The notes: a model not told the origin generated them from the letters alone. 64,000 bases of DNA from Bacteroidota bacterium (GCA_026391805.1 JAPLDJ010000005.1:1-64000), one strand, 5' to 3'; shown: positions 44,637 to 53,832, numbered from the stretch's first letter. Numbers and translations are program-made.

Positions 44637-45602
44637 TCATTTCCAGAATTCGGGTATTATATCCAGGTCATCATTCATGATCAGGCGGCCGGTATCAAGG
44701 TCGATGGCAGGTATGTCGGCCTCTGTCAGAGCCGGTCCCCCTTCGTACACAAACTGGAATGATTTCTCTGCAAGGGCCACATATTTTCTGAAGAACATCG
44801 GAACACAATCCTGCAGGAAATCGATCTTAGCCGTATGCAGAAAGTTCACATCACGGTCGACCGGTTTTGTCAGGATCAATGCCTTTTCTGCATCGATATC
44901 CGCCTTGTTTTTAAACAACCAGGTATTGTCCTCGAGCTGCCTGTAGATCTGCAATCCTTCCCCCTGGGCCAGGCTGAACAACAGGTGCAATCCGCGGATC
45001 CAGCTGTTGATCTTGCCGATGGAATAGTCATCGTTATAAACATCCCTGATCAGCTGGCTGAAAATCTGGATCGTGTCATTCGAATCCTGGTCGGAAGTGT
45101 AGTTCAACAGTTCATCCTGGATGTCGGTATAATTCAGTTCGAGGGGATAGCCCGATTTCTTCGTAATGTCATCAAGGTACAGCACATCCAGCTGCAGTTC
45201 GAGCGACCGGTGTGCCGATTTATTATCGGCGTAGTTCCCTACTTTATCGCGGATGAACGGATGCATGATCCCATCGGCCAGCACATGCGAGATATATCCC
45301 ATGAAAAAAGAGAACATCTGGTAATGGCTCTCTTCAGGAACTGAATCTTTTAATGCTTTAAGTTTAATCAATGATTGCAACGGAACCTGGTTGGTTTGCT
45401 CATAATGGAATTTATCGGCCAGCGGACCTGCCGTTGTGAGAAAGAAATCGTCATCGGCGACGCTCGCATAGGGCAGGTCAGGGGCGACCGACCCGACAAG
45501 CAGGAAATCCGATCCGTATGCCAGGATATCTTTCAACTGCCCGTCAGGAATTTCATCCTGAAGCTTTTTAGTTAAAAAGATGTGGGTGATTCCGCTGGGC
45601 AT
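44637..45602 (-). CDS. Zinc-dependent phospholipase C-like protein
   Basis: MPSGITHIFLTKKL, YGSDFLLVGSVAPDLPYAS, FFMGYISHVLADGIMHPFIRDKVG. Confidence 0.75.
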   Translation of the reverse strand: MPSGITHIFLTKKLQDEIPDGQLKDILAYGSDFLLVGSVAPDLPYASVADDDFFLTTAGPLADKFHYEQTNQVPLQSLIKLKALKDSVPEESHYQMFSFFMGYISHVLADGIMHPFIRDKVGNYADNKSAHRSLELQLDVLYLDDITKKSGYPLELNYTDIQDELLNYTSDQDSNDTIQIFSQLIRDVYNDDYSIGKINSWIRGLHLLFSLAQGEGLQIYRQLEDNTWLFKNKADIDAEKALILTKPVDRDVNFLHTAKIDFLQDCVPMFFRKYVALAEKSFQFVYEGGPALTEADIPAIDLDTGRLIMNDDLDIIPEFWK

Positions 45603-45674
45603 TGTTTGAAATTTTATGAGTTCGGTTTTTAGCTGGCATTAACGATAAGTGATAAGCGATGTTCGACTTATAAC

Positions 45675-45702
45675 GTATGACTTTTGACATATGACGTATG
45701 AT
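45675..45702. repeat. 7-bp array GTATGAC x4
   Basis: GTATGAC TTTTGAC ATATGAC GTATGAT. Confidence 0.88.
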
Positions 45703-45733
45703 TTGCCCCTTTTGACGCACAGAAAATCATACT

Positions 45734-46399
45734 CTATTTCACCTCTACAAGAGCCTTACAGATCGGTGCATCCACAACATAATGGTCATCGTTTTCATAA
45801 ATTGTGTAGTAGCCAACCGTATGAACGATGTACAACTGCCAGCCGGGTTTTGCTTCGAAAAGCCAGTTATAACAAATCATAGAAAGGTTTGTTCTACTAT
45901 CCGACCATGCAGCGCCGGAGGTCTTCCAGGCCGAAACATCTATCTCATCAAGCGGTGTGAAACACAATTCCTTCGGGGAGGTTATATAATTAACCTCACC
46001 GGGTATTTCTTCCGGGGATGGAGGAAAATGGTCAAAGATTTTGTTCCCGTTGATGTCGTGGGAGGCAAAAACACGCCATATGACCTTGTCGGTGCGCTTG
46101 TCTTTTGCATGTGGTTTCCTCCGGAGGAAGTCATTCATCAGGTCCCCATAAGTTTTACCCTCGGGAAGTAAGACCCTCAGATCAAACTGGGTCTTTGCCT
46201 GGATAAAGAATTTCCCGTCATGATAATCAAACTGGGCGGGATCATATTTTGCAATTTGCGGGTACCCATTGCCCGACACGCAGATGGATCCATAGCCGAA
46301 AGCCTTGATATAACCGGGATCAAGGTCGGCAAGCCTCAGGCTGAGCAAGGTCAAAAGCATAACCATGCTCAACACGATAACAGAAACAGTTTTTTTCAT
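45734..46399 (-). CDS. Hypothetical exported protein
   Basis: Signal-peptide-like MKKTVSVIVLSMVMLLTLLSL; AAAGGAGA purine-rich RBS upstream of ATG at 46399. Confidence 0.65.
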   Translation of the reverse strand: MKKTVSVIVLSMVMLLTLLSLRLADLDPGYIKAFGYGSICVSGNGYPQIAKYDPAQFDYHDGKFFIQAKTQFDLRVLLPEGKTYGDLMNDFLRRKPHAKDKRTDKVIWRVFASHDINGNKIFDHFPPSPEEIPGEVNYITSPKELCFTPLDEIDVSAWKTSGAAWSDSRTNLSMICYNWLFEAKPGWQLYIVHTVGYYTIYENDDHYVVDAPICKALVEVK

Positions 46400-46424
46400 T
46401 TTACTTTCTCCTTTCAATTATTAG

Positions 46425-46448
46425 AAATAGCGAAATAGCGAAAAATGC
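46425..46448. repeat. 8-bp array AAATAGCG
   Basis: AAATAGCG AAATAGCG AAAAATGC. Confidence 0.8.
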
Positions 46449-46619
46449 ATTCCTGTATAAATTTTATTTTGAACCTTCATCAGCACGATTTTTTTCATGT
46501 TAACCGGATATGCAAAACCCGTTATACAAATATAAGGAAGAAAGAGAAAAATAAGGTTGGGTTCCGGATTTTTTAACATCTCTTATGAAGATTCTTACAT
46601 ATTTAAAATGATAATTGTT

Positions 46620-46627
46620 TAAATTTG
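46620..46627 (+). promoter_or_regulatory. Putative -7 box (TAAATTTG) of the 46648-49217 surface operon
   Basis: TAnnTTTG match 20 nt upstream of the ATG at 46648; -33 not clear. Confidence 0.4.
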
Positions 46628-46647
46628 CATCGACAAAAACGTAAAAA

Positions 46648-46992
46648 ATGAAGAAAACGATCCTCTTTATTTCCCTGCTGGCCTTTGTGGCTGTGGTTTC
46701 CTGTTCAAAATCAAGCTCAACCCCGACTGAGAGCAATGGATCAACGTTCAAGTTCGTCAGTCTTACCCCTTCAGATTCCATTATGACCGTTAACGGGATC
46801 CTTACCATAATGGCGAATGCCACCGGTACAGGACTGAAGTTCAAGTGGACTGCTGATTACGGAACTTTTATCGGTAGTGGCTCTTCGGTTCAGTGGACCG
46901 TGTGCCATTCGGATAACTTCCATATTCAGTGTGAAGTAACAGACGCTAACGGGAACTCGGACAAAAAAGAAACAATAATCCATGTCCGTTGA
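46648..46992 (+). CDS. Lipoprotein with a PKD/Ig-like domain
   Basis: Lipobox VVSC; GLKFKWTADYGTFIGSGSSVQWTVCHSDNFHIQCEVTDANGNS. Confidence 0.7.
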   Translation: MKKTILFISLLAFVAVVSCSKSSSTPTESNGSTFKFVSLTPSDSIMTVNGILTIMANATGTGLKFKWTADYGTFIGSGSSVQWTVCHSDNFHIQCEVTDANGNSDKKETIIHVR

Positions 46993-47956
46993 CAAGCGTT
47001 TTGTTCCGGCCCTTCTCCTTTTCATCGTTTTATTTCCCGGGACTTCTTTTGCCCAGTGCTGTTCAACGGGAAGTCCTGTAGGCGCCACCGTGTATATTGG
47101 GGTGTTGGGAAAAAAGACCCTGAGGGTCATCAGTTTTTACCGGCATAATTTCTCAGACACCTATTACACGGGAACCAGTAAAACTACTGAAAACAACCAG
47201 CTCAAATCTTCCAATTACAATTTTGTAGGTCTGGCCTTCGGCTACGGCATCACAAAGCGGCTGACGGTGGAGACCGACCTGGGTTATTTCATCAACAAAA
47301 CGCAGGTTTTTAATACGATCGATTACCAGGAAAAAGGATACGGACTTTCAAACGGAGGCGTTACTGTAAAATACGGTGTGTTCGTGAAACCCACAAAACA
47401 AATAGAACTTACGCTTGGCACAGGTTTCAGGTACCCCTTCTCAACCAAGCCACAGGAAAAAGATGGTGTTCAGTTGTCGCGCGACGTACAACCCTCCACC
47501 AATGCCTTTGCTGCTTCCGGAATGCTCTTTTTCAACAAAGGATTTCCCTCCATTATACTTCGCGTTTTTACGATGAACCGGTACGACCATAACTTTGAAG
47601 ATCCGCTGAAATACAAGTACGGGGATATGCTCCTGAACTCGGTCTTTGTCTCCAAGCAGATCGTTAAATATTTTCTCGGCATCGTCCAGATCCGCAGCGA
47701 ATACCGGTGGAAAGATGAAGATGATGGCGAGCAACTTGTGAATACAGGGAACTGGCTTTTGATCGTTGCTCCGCAGCTGAGTTATTCGATCGCAGGAAAA
47801 TGGAATACATCGATTCTTTGTGACATCCCTGTTTTCAAGAGTTACAACGGAAAACAGCTGACACCGAAATATTCATTTGCTGTAAGCCTGTCGCGCGACA
47901 TCAGCTTCGGCAAGAAACCGAAAGCAGCCGGTGACATACCCGTCAGGAATAATTAA
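46982..47956 (+). CDS. Outer-membrane beta-barrel-like protein with QCCSTGSPVG N-terminal motif
   Basis: Signal peptide FAQCCSTGSPVGA, alternating amphipathic strands; overlaps the upstream gene by 11 bp. Confidence 0.65.
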   Translation: MSVDKRFVPALLLFIVLFPGTSFAQCCSTGSPVGATVYIGVLGKKTLRVISFYRHNFSDTYYTGTSKTTENNQLKSSNYNFVGLAFGYGITKRLTVETDLGYFINKTQVFNTIDYQEKGYGLSNGGVTVKYGVFVKPTKQIELTLGTGFRYPFSTKPQEKDGVQLSRDVQPSTNAFAASGMLFFNKGFPSIILRVFTMNRYDHNFEDPLKYKYGDMLLNSVFVSKQIVKYFLGIVQIRSEYRWKDEDDGEQLVNTGNWLLIVAPQLSYSIAGKWNTSILCDIPVFKSYNGKQLTPKYSFAVSLSRDISFGKKPKAAGDIPVRNN

Positions 47957-47966
47957 CCAGAAAAAT

Positions 47967-49217
47967 ATGCAAACCAGGCTCCCCGGTCTTTTCCTCTTCA
48001 TTGCAGCAATTACCATCATGGTTTCCTGCAAGAAAGAAAAATCGGAACAGGAGGTCTCCTCCACCCTGATGACGGTTCACCTGACCGATCATTATGTTTA
48101 TAATCCCTTTAAAGCAGTGGTTTTTATTTCAGGGCCGGATGGTTCGGTCCTCTCTGACACGACCATTACTTCTGACGGAACCTATATTCTGAACGGCAAA
48201 TCCGGAACGACGGCCCCTGCGGCAATGAGCGTCACATTTGTGAATTATGAGCTTTACTGGCATGGTGTGAAGGTACACATCAATACCTACACAGGCGTAA
48301 CGCCGGGATCAGAATGGACGATTCGTGGATCGAAGCCGGATACCGTCGGACGAATCATGGTAACTTTTACCAACCTGCCGAATCCGCCGCCTGAGATCCT
48401 TTATTCCACCTCCGGCTATTCCAACGTTACCTATAACCCGGTCAACCAGACCTCGTTTCTTTATAAATCCCCCGACAGCCTTTACATCAGGGTCAGAAAC
48501 ATAACCGGCGACCGTTACAAGATTGTCGGGAATGTGCTGGCCGGCGGAACATATACGATCGACATGTCGGATGCGTTACCTGTTGCGACGCAAACAATTT
48601 CTCTTCCTTTTCCTGCGCAGAATTATCAGGCTGATATTTTCGGGTACCCGGGTGGGGATCTTTTAACCCAGACTCCTGTCATGACGGATATGCTGATAAG
48701 TAACGGCATTGCAGCTAACGCCATGACGGTCGATTTTCCACCGCAGACTTTCGGAGGGTTTCGTACCAACCTGATGCTGCAGGAAACCTTCAATTCCGTC
48801 CTTACCTATTATGACCGCACAGAAGGTGACCTTCCCTCTGCTTTCACCCAGTCATCTGCAACAATCGGAACCATGACTCCCGGAAATGGCTCAGTGCAAT
48901 TCGATGCCACCGGAGCCTTCTCCATGTCGACCTCGGCCTGGAGCTATACCGGCCCATCATACCAGTTTTTCGACTGGAATCTTTACTCCAATGAAACCGA
49001 CAGGAATGTCAGGCTTCCACAGCTATCCCCGGCCCTGAACAGGCTCTTCCCGGAACTGATCATCGACTCACTGGCCTTTCAATCGGTCGAACTGACCAGT
49101 TTCAATCCAGCCGGCTCCTACCAGGATTTTCTTAACCATTCATTTGTAATGCCAGCATCCCAGCGGCAAGCGATGCATGTTGAAGCAATCTCTGTACGAA
49201 AGGAAATAGCGAGATAG
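47967..49217 (+). CDS. Lipoprotein of unknown function
   Basis: Lipobox MVSCKKEK; start at 47967 (MQTRLPGLFLF) chosen. Confidence 0.65.
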   Translation: MQTRLPGLFLFIAAITIMVSCKKEKSEQEVSSTLMTVHLTDHYVYNPFKAVVFISGPDGSVLSDTTITSDGTYILNGKSGTTAPAAMSVTFVNYELYWHGVKVHINTYTGVTPGSEWTIRGSKPDTVGRIMVTFTNLPNPPPEILYSTSGYSNVTYNPVNQTSFLYKSPDSLYIRVRNITGDRYKIVGNVLAGGTYTIDMSDALPVATQTISLPFPAQNYQADIFGYPGGDLLTQTPVMTDMLISNGIAANAMTVDFPPQTFGGFRTNLMLQETFNSVLTYYDRTEGDLPSAFTQSSATIGTMTPGNGSVQFDATGAFSMSTSAWSYTGPSYQFFDWNLYSNETDRNVRLPQLSPALNRLFPELIIDSLAFQSVELTSFNPAGSYQDFLNHSFVMPASQRQAMHVEAISVRKEIAR

Positions 49218-49227
49218 CGAAATTTTT
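49204..49227. repeat. 8-bp array AAATAGCG containing the stop of the 47967-49217 CDS
   Basis: AAATAGCG AGATAGCG AAATTTTT; stop TAG 49215-49217 in unit 2. Confidence 0.88.
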
Positions 49228-49229
49228 GC

Positions 49230-49263
49230 ATTCCCGCATTCAGCATTCCTGCATTCCCGCATT
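49230..49263. repeat. Left 34-bp arm of the inverted repeat flanking ychF (GCATTC array)
   Basis: ATTCCCGCATTCAGCATTCCTGCATTCCCGCATT; exact reverse complement at 50393-50426. Confidence 0.95.
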
Positions 49264-49302
49264 CTGAAATTCCCTACCTTTGCACTCCTAAAAACCTTTC
49301 AT

Positions 49303-50394
49303 ATGCCTTTGCGTTGCGGAATTATAGGACTTGCGGGTTCCGGAAAGACGACCCTTTTCAATTGCATTTCGAATACCCGTGCAGAAGTGCATAAAGTATC
49401 CTTTGCCGGGTCAAAATCGAACCTCGGGGTAATGAATGTTCCCGATCCTCGCTTAAAGGAAATCGACAAATTCATTCATGCCGACAGGATCGTTCCCACA
49501 ACGATCGAAATGGTTGATATTCCGGGGCTGACGAAAGGCGGAAGCCACGGTGAAGGGAATAAATTCCTGGCCGATATCCGGAATGTGGATGCCCTGATCC
49601 ATGTGATCCGCTGTTTCGATGATCCGATGATGCCGCATGCAGAGGGTTCGGTAAATCCCGTCAGGGACAAAGAAGCCGTCGATCTTGAACTCCAGATCAG
49701 GGATCTCGAATCGGTCGAAAAGAAGATCCAGAAAACGGAGAGACAGGTCAAAAACGGCGAAAAAGATGCAAAGCATGCCATGGACATCCTGAACCGTTAC
49801 AGGGAACACCTGGAATCGTTCAAATCGGCCCGTACGATGGAGGTTCATAAAGAAGATAAAAGATTCACCGAGGACCTGTTCCTCTTATCCGACAAGCCTG
49901 TACTCTATGTCTGCAACGTTGACGAAGGTTCAGCGACAACCGGAAATGACTATTCACAGCGGTTTCTTGAATCCATAAAGGATGAAGATGCGGAAGTGCT
50001 GATCGTTGCCGGAAAGCTTGAAGCGGAAATCGCCGAACTGGAGACCGCTGAAGACCGGGAAGTCTTCCTCGCCGACGCCGGGCTGAAGGAACCGGGCGTA
50101 AACCGGCTGGTGAGGGCCGCATTTCACCTGCTCAACCTGCAGAACTTTTTCACCGCCGGTCCCATGGAGGTCAGGGCCTGGACCATTAAAAAGGGAATGA
50201 CGGCACCTCAGGCTTCCGGCGTCATCCACAGCGACCTTGAGCGCGGATTCATCCGGGCGGAAGTCATGAAATACGAAGACTTTGTCCGCCTGGGATCGGA
50301 ACATGCCTGCAGGGATGCCGGCAAGCTTCTCATCGAGGGAAAGAATTACATCGTACAGGATGGGGATATTATTCACGTAAGATTTAACGTTTAA
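49303..50394 (+). CDS. ychF: Redox-regulated ATPase YchF (Obg-like)
   Basis: GLAGSGKTTLFNCIS, VDIPGLTKGGSHGEGNKFLADIRNVDALIHVIRCF, C-terminal TGS domain. Confidence 0.94.
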   Translation: MPLRCGIIGLAGSGKTTLFNCISNTRAEVHKVSFAGSKSNLGVMNVPDPRLKEIDKFIHADRIVPTTIEMVDIPGLTKGGSHGEGNKFLADIRNVDALIHVIRCFDDPMMPHAEGSVNPVRDKEAVDLELQIRDLESVEKKIQKTERQVKNGEKDAKHAMDILNRYREHLESFKSARTMEVHKEDKRFTEDLFLLSDKPVLYVCNVDEGSATTGNDYSQRFLESIKDEDAEVLIVAGKLEAEIAELETAEDREVFLADAGLKEPGVNRLVRAAFHLLNLQNFFTAGPMEVRAWTIKKGMTAPQASGVIHSDLERGFIRAEVMKYEDFVRLGSEHACRDAGKLLIEGKNYIVQDGDIIHVRFNV

Positions 50395-50426
50395 TGCGGG
50401 AATGCAGGAATGCTGAATGCGGGAAT
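50393..50426. repeat. Right 34-bp arm of the inverted repeat flanking ychF
   Basis: AATGCGGGAATGCAGGAATGCTGAATGCGGGAAT; begins inside the ychF stop codon (50392-50394). Confidence 0.95.
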
Positions 50427-50433
50427 TCGGTAG

Positions 50434-50500
50434 TCTAATCTGTGGTTTATCTGTGAAAATCTGTGTTAATCTGTGGTGAATAATAAATAGCGAAATAGCG
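50434..50500. repeat. AATCTGTGGTTT array followed by an AAATAGCG 8-bp array
   Basis: TCTAATCTGTGGTTTATCTGTGAAAATCTGTGTTAATCTGTGGTGAA ... AAATAGCG AAATAGCG. Confidence 0.88.
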
Positions 50501-50518
50501 TAAAAATGAATTTACACC

Positions 50519-50599
50519 GAACACCGTAGGTATTCCATTATTGTGGATGAAAGATAATAATAATACCATTGAACACCGTAGGTGTGACATTATTCTAGA
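50519..50599 (+). promoter_or_regulatory. Two tandem hairpin-CATTATTGT elements upstream of hydE
   Basis: GAACACCGTAGGTATTCCATTATTGTGGA (50519) and GAACACCGTAGGTGTGACATTATTCTAGA (50571), 52 bp apart, just before the hydE ATG at 50599. Confidence 0.75.
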
Positions 50600-51684
50600 T
50601 GAATCCGATTGAAGAAATATTGAACAAAGAAACATTCTCAAAAGAGGACCTGGTTGCCCTTTTATCTGCGGACGAGAAGGAAAGCGTGAAGATTTTCGAA
50701 AAGGCCAAGGCGATCAAGAAAGAGCAGGTCGGGAAAAAGGTCTATTTCAGGGGGCTGATCGAATATTCCAATTACTGTTCGAAGAATTGCTTTTACTGCG
50801 GGATCCGTGCAGGGAACAGCCGTTATGTGCGGTATGAGTTGACGGATGAAGAGGTTTTTGAAGCCGTTAAGTATGCCTATGAGAACGATTTTGCCTCGAT
50901 CGTGATCCAGTCAGGTGAACGAAGCGACCGTAAATTCACCGACAAGATCGAATTCCTTCTGAAAGAGATCAAACGGATGACGGAAGGGAAGCTTCATGTC
51001 ACCCTTTCGCTGGGCGAACAGTCTGTCGAAACTTACCGCCGCTGGTATGAAGCCGGGGCACACCGCTACCTTCTGCGGATCGAAGTTTCCAATCCGGAAC
51101 TTTATAAAAAGCTCCATCCTGCCGACAAGCATCACCGGTATGAAGACCGCCTGGAAGCACTGAGACGACTGCGTGCTGCGGGTTACCAGGTCGGAACCGG
51201 CGTGATGATCGGTCTCCCCTTCCAGACCATCTCCGACCTTGCCGATGACCTTATCTTCTTCCGTGATTTTGATATCGATATGGCCGGTATGGGACCCTAC
51301 ATCGAACATGAAGACACGCCGCTTTACAAGTTTCGTCACGAACTTCTTCCTCTCAGGGGCCGGTTCTTTCTCTCCCTGAAAATGGTGGCCCTGCTGAGGA
51401 TCATGATGAAAGACATCAACATCGCCGCCACGACCGCCATGCAGAGCATCGATCCGGCCGGCCGCGAAAAAGCCCTGATGGTCGGCGCCAATGTCATGAT
51501 GCCGAACCTCACACCGGTAAAATACCGCCAGAATTACCTCCTTTACGAAAACAAGCCCTGCATCGATGAAGAGGCGGAAGAGTGCAAAAGCTGCCTTGAA
51601 GCAAGGATCCACCTGGCCGGCGACGAGGTTGGCTACGGGGAGTGGGGGGATTCGAGACATTTCGGGAAAAGAAATGAAATTTGA
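50599..51684 (+). CDS. hydE: [FeFe] hydrogenase H-cluster radical SAM maturase HydE
   Basis: SNYCSKNCFYCGIRAGNSRYVRYELTDEEV, SLGEQSVETYRRWYEAGAHRYLLRIE, GPYIEHEDTPL. Confidence 0.92.
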   Translation: MNPIEEILNKETFSKEDLVALLSADEKESVKIFEKAKAIKKEQVGKKVYFRGLIEYSNYCSKNCFYCGIRAGNSRYVRYELTDEEVFEAVKYAYENDFASIVIQSGERSDRKFTDKIEFLLKEIKRMTEGKLHVTLSLGEQSVETYRRWYEAGAHRYLLRIEVSNPELYKKLHPADKHHRYEDRLEALRRLRAAGYQVGTGVMIGLPFQTISDLADDLIFFRDFDIDMAGMGPYIEHEDTPLYKFRHELLPLRGRFFLSLKMVALLRIMMKDINIAATTAMQSIDPAGREKALMVGANVMMPNLTPVKYRQNYLLYENKPCIDEEAEECKSCLEARIHLAGDEVGYGEWGDSRHFGKRNEI

Positions 51685-51740
51685 CATGAGTCATACGTCA
51701 AAAGTCATAAGACATATGTCTTATGTCGTATGTCTTTTTA
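51685..51740. repeat. 7-bp array x8 with an inversion at its centre, directly after the hydE stop
   Basis: CATGAGT CATACGT CAAAAGT CATAAGA CATATGT CTTATGT CGTATGT CTTTTTA; perfect 20-bp palindrome CATAAGACATATGTCTTATG at 51706-51725. Confidence 0.95.
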
Positions 51741-51750
51741 CTTTTAAAAC

Positions 51751-53169
51751 ATGACAGATAAAATATTTGAGTGTATCGAGATCCTCGACGCCGGGGCGGA
51801 AGGGAAAGCCATTGCAAGGATCGACGGGCTGGTGGTCTTTGTTCCGTTTGTCGTGCCGGGGGATGTTGTGGACATCCAGCTTGTCAAAAAGAAGAAATCC
51901 TATCTTGAGGGAAAGGCTGTCAGGATCCATAAATATTCTGAAAAGAGAATTGAACCCTTCTGCGAACATTTCGGAACCTGCGGCGGGTGCCGCTGGCAGA
52001 ACATGAACTATTCCGAACAGCTCGGCTACAAGCAGAAGCAAGTCAAAGACAGCATCGAGCGGATCGGTAAAATTGAAAACGCGGTCATCCACCCTATCCT
52101 GCCATCCCATGACAGTCAATACTACCGAAACAAGCTTGAATACACCTTTTCCAACCACCGCTGGCTGACCCGCACAGACCAAACCGGTGCTGAGCGGATC
52201 CCCGAAAAGGAGATGAATGCACTGGGGTTTCACATCCCGCTGATGTTCGACAAGGTCCTCGACATCAACCACTGCTACCTTCAGCCGGATCCTTCCAATG
52301 CCATCCGGCTCGAAGCCAGGCGGTATGCGCTGGAGCATGATCTTACCTTTTATGATGTAAGGAAATGGACGGGTTTTCTCCGCAACCTTCTGATCCGTAC
52401 CTCCCTGACCGGGGAGGTGATGGTTATTTTCGTCTTTACCACTGACGCAAAAATGGAGATCGTTCCTTTCCTTGATCACATGCAGGAGTGCTTCCCTTCC
52501 ATCACATCACTCTGGTATGTGATCAACGGGAAAAAGAATGATGTGATCAGCGATCTGCCCTTCCACCATTATAAGGGGTTGCCCTGGATTGCGGAAAAAA
52601 TGACGGATTTCAGGGGCGACAGGGAGATTGAATTTCATATTGGTCCCTCATCGTTCTTCCAGACGAATACCCGGCAGGCTTTTCTTCTGTACCGCAAGGC
52701 CGCGGAATTCGCCGGTTTTACGGGCAATGAAACGGTTTACGATCTCTATTCAGGCATTGGCACCATTGCCAGTTATATTGCCACATCCGTCAAGCGCGTG
52801 GTCGGGATCGAATCGGTACCTCCTGCCGTTGAAGATGCAAAGGAGAATGCAGGACGGAACGGGCTTACGAATACCTCATTTTTTCCCGGCGAAGCCGAAA
52901 AAATTCTTAACCCTGATTTCTTCAAAGAACATGGTGCACCTGAAATTATCATCACCGATCCTCCCCGCGCGGGAATGCACGAGAAGGTCGTAAAGGCAAT
53001 CCTCCATGCCGCCCCGGAAAAGGTCGTGTATGTAAGCTGCAATCCTGCAACCCAGGCCAGGGACATCGCACTCATGAAGGATCAGTATGACCTTGCAGCA
53101 TGCCAGCCGGTGGATATGTTCCCGCATACCCAGCATGTGGAAAACATTGCTTTGCTGGTCAGGAAGTAA
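51751..53169 (+). CDS. rlmD: 23S rRNA (uracil(1939)-C(5))-methyltransferase
   Basis: CEHFGTCGGCRWQNM, VYDLYSGIGTIASYIA, ITDPPRAGMHEKVV, VYVSCNPATQARD. Confidence 0.93.
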   Translation: MTDKIFECIEILDAGAEGKAIARIDGLVVFVPFVVPGDVVDIQLVKKKKSYLEGKAVRIHKYSEKRIEPFCEHFGTCGGCRWQNMNYSEQLGYKQKQVKDSIERIGKIENAVIHPILPSHDSQYYRNKLEYTFSNHRWLTRTDQTGAERIPEKEMNALGFHIPLMFDKVLDINHCYLQPDPSNAIRLEARRYALEHDLTFYDVRKWTGFLRNLLIRTSLTGEVMVIFVFTTDAKMEIVPFLDHMQECFPSITSLWYVINGKKNDVISDLPFHHYKGLPWIAEKMTDFRGDREIEFHIGPSSFFQTNTRQAFLLYRKAAEFAGFTGNETVYDLYSGIGTIASYIATSVKRVVGIESVPPAVEDAKENAGRNGLTNTSFFPGEAEKILNPDFFKEHGAPEIIITDPPRAGMHEKVVKAILHAAPEKVVYVSCNPATQARDIALMKDQYDLAACQPVDMFPHTQHVENIALLVRK

Positions 53170-53686
53170 ACGATCCGTCTGAAATGGCACGGATCAGGTT
53201 CGCAACCGGTTCCAGGTCGTTCACCGGCGCCTCAATGATACGATCGGCCTGCAGGTAATAGAATTCCCTCTCTTCCAGTTGAGTTTTGATATAAGCTTCA
53301 AGTTCATCCGGGGGAATATCTTTCAATAGCGGCCGCTGGCGTTTGATCTGTTTCAGCCTTTCTGCAAGGTCATGCACACCCATCCGGATGTAGATGCTGC
53401 GCCCGTTATCCTTAATGAACCTGATGTTTTCATCATAACACGGCGTTCCCCCGCCGGTGGCGATGATCGTACCGTCGAGATCCTTTGTTTCAAGCAACAG
53501 CGTGTGCTCCAGCTGCCGGAAAACAGGTTCTCCGTATTTCTCAAAAAAGTCGAGGATCCCGATCCGGTAACGCTCTTCGAAAACCTCATCCAGGTCAATG
53601 AACGAAAGGCCTGTCAGTTCAGATAATTCCTTTCCCAAACGCGATTTTCCCGATGCCATGTATCCTATGAGGTAGATCTTTGTCAT
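53159..53686 (-). CDS. aroK: Shikimate kinase
   Basis: IYLIGYMASGKSRLGKELSELTGLSFIDLDEVFEERY, IIATGGGTPCY. Confidence 0.93.
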   Translation of the reverse strand: MTKIYLIGYMASGKSRLGKELSELTGLSFIDLDEVFEERYRIGILDFFEKYGEPVFRQLEHTLLLETKDLDGTIIATGGGTPCYDENIRFIKDNGRSIYIRMGVHDLAERLKQIKRQRPLLKDIPPDELEAYIKTQLEEREFYYLQADRIIEAPVNDLEPVANLIRAISDGSFTS

Positions 53687-53832
53687 TGAAGGATCAGAAA
53701 AAGCCTTAAAAAAACAGGATGCCGGGACCCGGCAGTCAGATTTCCGGCGAAGTTAGTTATAAACGGGATGATCCGATTTTTTTCCGGTTAGATTTTTTCT
53801 TACTTTTGCACCCTTATTCTTCAGAATTCTGT

